A DNA stretch of 64,000 bases from Azorinus chamasolen. Taxonomy: Eukaryota > Mollusca > Bivalvia > Cardiida > Solecurtidae. The stretch's first letter is position 1, and the number at the start of each line of letters is the position of its first letter. The notes below the pieces were generated by a model. That model did not search any database, was not told where the DNA came from, and worked only from the letters and a program-made list of their open reading frames with translations. The DNA lies in the NCBI GenBank assembly GCA_963576725.1, contig OY755241.1, positions 61,129,071 to 61,193,070 of the forward strand, read 5' to 3'. This document shows positions 57,912 to 64,000 of this stretch, piece by piece. The position numbers and the translations under genes are program-made.

Positions 57912-58063
57912 AAACCTTTTCCCCGTTCTATGTTTTCAATACCGACTGCATATATGAACAAAATAGTTACACTATAATGAAATATGAAAGATGGAACATT
58001 GTAGCCATTTTAGAAAGTAAAAAGACAGATCGATCAAAGTCCATTAGCAAAAAGAGCATTATT
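57912..58063 (+). mobile_element. Family A left half
   Basis: TTAAACCTTTTCCCCGTTC to CCATTAGCAAAAAGAGCA; the core second half and right end are missing. Confidence 0.65.
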
Positions 58064-58082
58064 TGTGTTATTTCCACAAGGC

Positions 58083-58310
58083 TTACTTCATACATATTCA
58101 TATTAAGATAATGACGTCATTAATATCAAATAAAAATGATTTTTATAATGACATATGAACACTGTATGTTTAGCTTTGGAATAACCTGTAGACGTAGATC
58201 TATATCGTTTTATAAGAAGATGGATCAGACCCCTCAGGAGCCGTCTGATCTGGATCTTCTCTGTTTGGAAAGTCGGTAAAATGCGTACCTATAATGTAAA
58301 GGAATACCCA
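58083..58310 (-). mobile_element. Family D element, decayed ends
   Basis: ATTCATATTAAGATAATGACGTC, reduced core, GTCTGATCTGGATCTTCTCTG. Confidence 0.6.
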
Positions 58311-58540
58311 TTAACCCATTCCCTCATATTGAGGCATTTTGACGCATCTGTAAAACCTTTTTTTTTTAAAACCATTGTGATAAATAGAGCATTTGTTCCT
58401 ATGGAACAAATGCTCTATTTATCACAATGGGTTCATAACTACACAATTCTATGTTTTCCTTTTCTCTAGTAAATGCTCGTTTTAAGTAGATTTATTCAAA
58501 GAGGTAGTGTCTAAAAATAGACTATGAGGGAATGGGTTAA
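58311..58540 (+). mobile_element. Family C element
   Basis: TTAACCCATTCCCTCATATTG to GAGGGAATGGGTTAA. Hairpin at about 58,368-58,434, centre GTTCC-TATG-GAAC (a compensated change in both arms). Confidence 0.9.
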
Positions 58541-58564
58541 GTATCAACATGCGATTAGACATTT

Positions 58565-58788
58565 ACTTCATATATACTCCATTTAACATTCGCAAACAGA
58601 GTAGATCTAAATCAGACAGCTCGTGCAGGAGGCCCTCTAATCAGGATCTGCTCTGTTTGCTTATAGTATTACATGTAAATAGATCTGATTCTGTAGGGTT
58701 TTTTTCATATGCCATTATGAATATTAAACTAAATAGTTTCCATACATATGTTATTGCATTACATGAATATTCATAGAGTAAATGGTTA
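58565..58788 (+). mobile_element. Family D element, left end decayed
   Basis: ATATACTCCATTTAACATTCG, core at 58,592-58,662, right end AGAGTAAATGGTTAA. Confidence 0.7.
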
Positions 58789-58811
58789 AGGACTTTCAAT
58801 TTCTCCACAAT

Positions 58812-58898
58812 GCAATTCGAGGGCTTGGTGCAAAACTATTCTAACTCCTTCACTTTGTGAAGGAGTTAGAATAGTTCTGCACCAAGCCCTCGAATTGC
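58812..58898. repeat. 87-bp near-perfect hairpin
   Basis: Two 42-bp arms (GCAATTCGAGGGCTTGGTGC outermost) with one mismatch, separated by TTT. No TTAA or TA ends and no relation to families A-P that I can see. Confidence 0.9.
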
Positions 58899-58973
58899 TA
58901 TAATGCAGTTCTATGTTATATGTATCTTGAACGAAGTGTGCGTCTTGATCAGAATTGTCATGTTATGCTAACA

Positions 58974-59181
58974 TACAGTAACCCCTCTCTATAACGGCCA
59001 CTAAATTACATCAAGTATTTTGTGTTAAAGGCAGGTGGCTGCTTAAAGTAAGGAGAAAGTAAAATAGAACGCTCCTATAGGAGCGTTTTGTTTTACTGTC
59101 ACCTTGTTTTAAGCATCCACCTGCCCTAAATACCAACTATTTAACACAACTTAGTGGCCGTTATACAGAGGTTTTAATGTA
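58974..59181. mobile_element. Family P element, AACGGCC subfamily
   Basis: TACAGTAACCCCTC to GAGGTTTTAATGTA; core centre GCTCC-TATA-GGAGC with AACGGCCACTAAATT subterminal. Confidence 0.8.
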
Positions 59182-59264
59182 TATGAACAAATGTTCAGTA
59201 TGTACTGTTAATCCCAAAACTCAAATACGTATCATTATATATGTCTCTACAACTGGTCACAGTT

Positions 59265-59496
59265 TAATCATTTACTCCATTGCTATGCCTTTGCAAACAG
59301 TGTAGACCCAGATCAGAGGCTCCTATAGGAGTCGTCCGATCAGGGTCTGCTCTGTTTGCTTATTGTATGTTTGATTCTACAGTTTTTGCCTGAGTCAAAA
59401 AATATCCTGGGTTCATATGCCATTATAGAAATTATTCTAACTAATAATTATGACATCATTATTTCTTATATGAATATTCATGGAGGAAAGGGTGAA
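59265..59496 (+). mobile_element. Family D element
   Basis: TTAATCATTTACTCC to GGAGGAAAGGGTGAA; core at 59,291-59,360. Confidence 0.8.
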
Positions 59497-59533
59497 AGGC
59501 AGGGTGAAAGTCATATATGACTTTCGCTTTGCA

Positions 59534-59747
59534 TTAACCCTTTCCCTGTCCCATATTTATTTCAAATTTCAATACCTACTGAATATTCATGGACAAAAAA
59601 ATGAAATATGGAATGTGTAATATTGTAACCATTTTAGAAACAGATCTATCAAATTCCATTAGCAAACAGAACAAACCCTCCTATAGGAGCCGTCTGATAT
59701 GGGTCTACTCTGTTTGAAAATGTGTGAAAACACGTTTATATGAGGGA
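59534..59747 (+). mobile_element. Family A element in a family P relic
   Basis: TTAACCCTTTCCCTGTCCC to ATGAGGGAAAGTATG. Left flank CAGGGTGAAAGTCATATATG...TTTGCA is a family P core arm whose GCATTAAGC supplied the TTAA. One core arm is shortened. Confidence 0.7.
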
Positions 59748-60345
59748 AAGTATGTAAGTGATATATGAGTATTGTATGACAAATGTATACGTGTTATAAA
59801 TGATACTTCAGACGTCACTGTAAGATCGTTGGTAAAGTATGTAAGTGATATAGAAGATCTGTTGCGAGTTGTCTTTTAAGATCACATGTTCCTAAACGAG
59901 CCTTAGAAAATGTCATTAAGCGAGCCTTGGCGAGCTTAATAACATTTTCTTGGTGAATTTAGGAACATGTGATCTTAAAAGACAACGAACATCAGATTCT
60001 TTTTCTCACATATCAAAAAAAGTGTATTTTCGCCATTTAAATGACATGTAAACATAGTGTTCCATGGTTTGACGTCATATATGACGTCATACGTTCTAAA
60101 GTGATCTTATACGTGTTACAGATAAGGAAATCTTAACCTGTTGTTCTAACTCGGAGATAAGGGAAGGTATGTGAGAAATATGAGTATTGTATGACAAATG
60201 TATACGTGTTATAAATGAAACATGTAATTCAGACGTCACTGTAAGATCGTTGGTAAAGTATGTAAGTGATATATGAGTATTGTATGACAAATGTATACGT
60301 GTTATAAATGATACTTCAGACGTCACTGTAAGACGGTAGGTAAAG
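59745..60345. repeat. ~90-bp tandem repeat split by a palindrome
   Basis: Units with GTATGTAAGTGATATATGAG, ATGTATACGTGTTATAAATG and TTCAGACGTCACTGTAAGA at 59,750, 60,165 and 60,255. Between the first and second lies an inverted repeat: GTTGTCTTTTAAGATCACAT (59,868) and its complement (to 59,984). Confidence 0.8.
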
Positions 60346-60601
60346 AATGTATCAATGTCAACATGGAGACTCCTCTTTATATGATGATCGAGGTGCATGA
60401 ATATGTACAATAAATTTTATTTGTCTCTATGTCACAGTGGTTTTTTTTTCAATTTGTTGTTATTGTTTGTTTGATTTCTTGTTTCTTTTATCAGTTTAAT
60501 TTTATGTAACCTTTTATTCACTAATCCAACCTTTTTACGTATCTGCAATCAGAGAAGAGTCAGATAAGAAGCTAATGTTGGATTGTTTCCAGATTTGTAT
60601 C

Positions 60602-60742
60602 CATGCTTATAAAACTTTGGTTGAGTCGGAGTTCGTTCTCAAGTTTTTGATTGGTCAGATTTGAGCCTTTGGCTCAAATCTGACCAAACAAAAGCTTGAG
60701 AACAAATTCAGACTCAACTAAAGAGCTTTATAAGCATGGACC
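60602..60742. repeat. Hairpin element (TGCTTATAAA ends)
   Basis: TGCTTATAAAACTTTGGTTG and complement TAAAGAGCTTTATAAGCA; inner arms AGATTTGAGCC-TTT-GGCTCAAATCT. Second full copy of the 34,215 family. Confidence 0.8.
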
Positions 60743-60798
60743 CAGTTTTCAGACAGATCTTCTACTGCAAGCCATGTCAATAAACTTTCCTATTTTGT

Positions 60799-61005
60799 AT
60801 AATAGAACCTGTCCTAAGCGCCCATTCATTTATTGAACATAGGAATGTTAAAAGCAGATAGTTGCTTAATGCGGGGCGAAAGTAATGCAGATTTATCCTA
60901 TAGGAGCTTTCTGCATTACTTTTGACCTGCATTAAGCAACCACATGTCTTTAGGGCCAATAATTAGGCCTCTTTTTGATGGCCTCTTAAGACAGTTTCTA
61001 CTGTA
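60799..61005. mobile_element. Family P element
   Basis: TAATAGAACCTGTCCTAAGCG to CAGTTTCTACTGTA; core centre TATCC-TATA-GGAGC. Confidence 0.75.
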
Positions 61006-61041
61006 TTCTAAATAGAAATTAAATCAATAAATATTTTGTAT

Positions 61042-61238
61042 ACTGTTGTATATTTACATATATATTAACTGTGTAAAAGTATTTCGTTGTGCAATCACTA
61101 CTGTGGAGTGCATTGGTTGCAAAATCAACTTGTAAATAGTGCAGACCCTGATGAGACAGCTCCTACAGGAGCTGTCTCATCTGGGTCTTCACTATTTACA
61201 GACAGGTATGTTGACGTGAATAGCAAGCGAAGGGTTAA
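61042..61238 (-). mobile_element. Family B element, one end lost
   Basis: Starts inside the element at TTGTATATTTACATATATAT; right end AAGCGAAGGGTTAA; core centre GCTCC-TACA-GGAGC. Confidence 0.8.
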
Positions 61239-61359
61239 GCTTCGGGCTAAGCTTAATATCAATCTGAAAGGTGAAACTATTACGATAGCCCAAATGGCAC
61301 AAACACAGAAGGCAAAGGGTGACAGACTTTGATAAACATTCTTTCTTGTCATGTAAGCT

Positions 61360-61500
61360 TTAACCAATTTCTTCATATTGACGCATTTTGACACCTCTGT
61401 AAAAGTCACCTTTTGAAGCCATTGTGATAGATAGAGCATTTGATCATGTAAGAGTAAATGCTCTTTTTATCACAGTGGTTTCAAAACTACACAAAATTCT
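61360..61500 (+). mobile_element. Family C element, right part lost
   Basis: TTAACCAATTTCTTCATATTG and hairpin with a diverged centre; ends at ACAAAATTCT, then unrelated CTCCCGGGCCC. Confidence 0.7.
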
Positions 61501-61990
61501 CTCCCGGGCCCTATAGCCACAGTGTGTAAATTACACTTGGATTCAGCTATGCCCCTGAAAGTTATATGGGGAAGGGTCGTAACTAATATTTTTGGAAATT
61601 ATGGACCGCCTCACTTTTTTCCAAATGATATGAATGAAATAAAGTATGCTTAAGCTAAACTATACGTTTTCTTCAAACAAAGGCATACAAAATATTTAAT
61701 TCAGTCTAAATATGGCAAAAACGTGAGACAAATACAATGTGTATACCAATATCAAATGCTGAACAAATACGCACATATCAAGTATATAATCACAAGCCGT
61801 GAGCTAATGAATACGAAGTATATACATGTAATTACAAAATACGTGCTAATGTCAGATATATAATTACAAGTCACGAGCTAGTACCATGTATATAATCACA
61901 AGACACAATATCATACCAAGTTTATAATTATAATATTAGACACGAGTTTATACCATGTACAACATGAGGAATATTTACATACAGTATACA
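61501..61990. repeat. Diverged tandem sequence
   Basis: 61,720-61,970 repeats words such as GTATATAATCACAAG and CACGAGCTAAT at about 45-bp spacing. 61,501-61,700 unrecognised. Confidence 0.5.
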
Positions 61991-62040
61991 TGTATTAGTA
62001 AATTGAATCCAATCGTTCTATATAATAATTTGTTGTTTTG

Positions 62041-62155
62041 GGGGGATTGGTTTGGTTTTTAAGTTTTCTTTTTGTTTTATTATTATTATTTTTTTTTTTT
62101 ATTTATTTATTTATTTATTTTTATTTTTTTTATTTTTTTTTTATTTATTTTAATA
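62041..62155. repeat. T-rich / TTTA simple repeat
   Basis: Poly-T and ATTT words over about 110 bp; ends at a family P right-end fragment (GTGGCCGTTATAGAGAGGTTTCGC). Confidence 0.9.
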
Positions 62156-62179
62156 TAGTGGCCGTTATAGAGAGGTTTC

Positions 62180-62640
62180 GCTGTATACAGCATGGGATGC
62201 AGTAGACCATGTCTTAAGCAGTCATCAAAAAGTGGTGTGATTATGCTTCCATAAGGAACGTGGTATCTTAATGCAGGTTAAAGGAAAGGAAATTTCTGTA
62301 TTACTTTTGACATGCATAAACCCTTTCCCTCATATAAACGTGTATTCACGCATTTGCAAACAGAGTAGACCCAGATCAGACGGCTCCTAAAGGAGCCGTC
62401 TGATCTGGGTCTGCTCTGTTTGCTCATAGAATTTGATAGATCTGTTTCTTTGCTTTCTAAAATGGCTACAATGTTACACCTTCCATATTTCTTTATAACT
62501 ATTTTGTTAATGAATATTCAGTAGGTATTGAAATTTGAAATAAACATAGAACAGGGAAATGGTTAAGCAACCATCTGCTTTTTAAGAGTCCTATGTTCAA
62601 TAAATGAATGGCCACTTTGGACTGGTTTTACTAGACAAAC
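62180..62640. mobile_element. Family P relic hosting family A
   Basis: GTATACAGCATGGGATG...GACATGCAT, family A (62,319-62,566), then GCAACCATCTGC...GACTGGTTTTACTAG. The host GCATTAAGC motif was the target. Confidence 0.7.
62319..62566 (-). mobile_element. Family A element
   Basis: ATAAACCCTTTCCC to CAGGGAAATGGTTAA; core perfect around GCTCC-TAAA-GGAGC. Confidence 0.85.
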
Positions 62641-62754
62641 TGCTTATAAAGACATATGAACGGCTAGATAGACATTACAATCTTAATGCCTTATAGATAT
62701 ACAATTACATGGGAACTGTGTCATCAAACATTAATAATACAAGTATATATGCAA

Positions 62755-63075
62755 ACAAATAAACAACCAATCAACCTACATATCTACTGGCCTGCTTACC
62801 TACCAAACTAACCAACCTACCCATTATTCATACAGCCAACCAAATATACAACATACGAACAAACCAGCTTACTGTCCTGCCTGCCTACCTGTGTACCAAA
62901 CACCAATCCAAGCTAATAAATCAACCATACAGCCAACCAACCAATCAACCAACCTACCTACGTACCTACCTACATGCAAAATAACCAACCAAACATACAA
63001 CCTATCAAACATCCATACATGCAACCAATCAAACATACAACCTATAAAAAACCTATCTACCTAAGTAAGTAAGTA
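62755..63075. repeat. CCAAC/CCTA simple-repeat region
   Basis: Degenerate mix of ACCAACC, ACCTACC and CATACAACC words about 320 bp long. Confidence 0.8.
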
Positions 63076-63121
63076 AATAACTGAGTAACTCAGTGGAATT
63101 ATTGATGCATCGATTTGCTGT

Positions 63122-63371
63122 TTAACCCTTCTCTTGCTGAATTTTAAAATACAGTTCTCCTTCTTTACCCATGCCCTGTTGTATATTTACATATATATTC
63201 ACTGTGTACAAGTATTTTCCTGTGAAATCACTGCTGTAGGATGCACTGGTTGTACAATCAACTTGTAAATAGTGCAGACCCTGATGAGACAGCTCCTGCA
63301 GGAGCTGTCTCATCTTGGTCTTCACTATTTACAGGTAGGTATATTGACGTGAATAGCAAGCCATGGGTTAA
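63122..63371 (-). mobile_element. Family B element
   Basis: TTAACCCTTCTCTTGC to AAGCCATGGGTTAA, full length, core centre GCTCC-TGCA-GGAGC. Confidence 0.88.
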
Positions 63372-63740
63372 CAGGACACTCAATAAACGTATAAACAAAC
63401 AGACAACACATAAATTCAGTTTCCAAGCATAATGTTGGATACGATATCCATTATTTAATGTTTCCGTTAACACTCTTGCTCTTCTTAACAGTTTAATGCA
63501 GTCGACAATTTATTGATGTGCGGCCCTTGCCTCCTAAGCTGTTTCTGTTTTACGTGTTTTGGCCAGGGGAATTGGAAACTGGTCATGGAAGAGTCAGGGA
63601 ATTTTACTTTTGATAATCTGTGGGAGCACTGACTATCAGTCAGGTAGAGAAATAAGAGATAGATCAGTCCACAGTTTATCTTGTATAATGTAACTATTCT
63701 ACGGTGGTACTGAGGTGACATATGCAAGATTGTTTTTTCA
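63372..63740. other. No recognised gene
   Basis: Contains GGTCATGGAAGAGTCAGGGAATTT (63,582), similar to the GTCAGGGAATT repeats at 47,960-48,045, so a dispersed repeat is likely. Confidence 0.4.
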
Positions 63741-64000
63741 AGTTTGTTTTCCCGAGATAATTTTTTTTATTATCTCGAGAAAACGAAACAAAGTTCGTTT
63801 TCCTGAGATAATATTTTTTATTATCTCAAGAAAACGAAGAAGTTCGTTTTGACGAGATAAAAAAAATTATTATCTCGAGAAAACAAAAAAAAGTTCGTTT
63901 TCATGAGATAATTTTTTTTATTATCTCAAGAAAACGAAGGGGTTCGTTTTAACGAGATAAATTTTTTTATTATCTCGAGAAAACGAAACAAAGTTTTCCT
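63741..64000. repeat. Tandem hairpin satellite at the window edge
   Basis: About five ~50-bp units, each itself an inverted repeat: TTCGTTTTC(C/T)(T/C)GAGATAAT - T run - ATTATCTC(G/A)AGAAAACGAA. It continues past the window. Confidence 0.9.

Overview
This is animal (metazoan) nuclear DNA, most likely from a bivalve mollusc. The evidence is introns with GT-AG splice sites, a single-exon 7TM receptor, a tRNA-derived SINE with a conserved tail, the 'TAGCTCACC' dispersed repeat I associate with bivalve genomes, and very dense short non-autonomous DNA transposons. The species cannot be fixed from the window. I see no bacterial, organellar or rRNA sequence and no CRISPR array.

Genes. (1) 16,912-17,883, + strand: an intronless 323-residue rhodopsin-like GPCR. 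(2) 24,855-56,422, + strand: a gene I assembled by splice phase from twelve exons (118, 77, 80, 104, 114, 198, 116, 136, 9, 174, 39 and 575 nt of coding sequence). It encodes a 579-residue type I membrane protein: signal peptide, Cys-rich N-glycosylated ectodomain starting with a C-x-F-P motif, one transmembrane helix and a long acidic tail. The signal-peptide exon and most ectodomain exons are too short to stand out as ORFs, but all twelve join in one frame. Exon 11 can end either at a donor or at its own stop codon, so at least two C-termini are possible. (3) Remains of a non-LTR retrotransposon on the minus strand (43,162-44,815), and a doubtful Harbinger-like fragment near 45,430-45,700.

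Repeats make up most of the rest. I name eight short-element families here. Families A-G are roughly 200-270 bp, begin TTAACCC and end GGGTTAA, and sit on TTAA, as piggyBac-like MITEs do. Reference copies: A 53,605-53,853; B 50,355-50,604; C 37,868-38,097; D 39,977-40,196; E 19,159-19,374; F 24,102-24,302; G 40,932-41,181. Family P (about 205 bp, ends TACAGTA-AAACC, TA target; reference 57,534-57,741) is pogo/Tc1-mariner-like. Every family has a long near-perfect palindrome in the middle. The cores of A, B, D, F and G are visibly related, and A, B, C, D and P share the dyad centre GCTCC-NNNN-GGAGC, although their ends are unrelated. About a hundred copies, whole or broken, lie in the window, many nested or abutting.

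Layout: 1-15,800 repeats only (MITEs, bivalve-type tandem repeats, one SINE, nested clusters at 5.3-6.4 kb and 11.8-12.5 kb). 15,680-17,883: minisatellites followed by the GPCR. 18-24.8 kb: MITEs and long CT/CA tracts. 24.8-56.4 kb: the membrane-protein gene, its introns filled with MITEs, a 52-bp minisatellite grown from the exon 3 splice donor, a 21-bp minisatellite that stays open in the exon 5 frame, and the LINE fragment. 56.4-64 kb: MITEs, hairpins and tandem repeats. Exon coordinates come from splice consensus plus phase; no transcript was available. All family assignments are from memory of motifs, not from a search.
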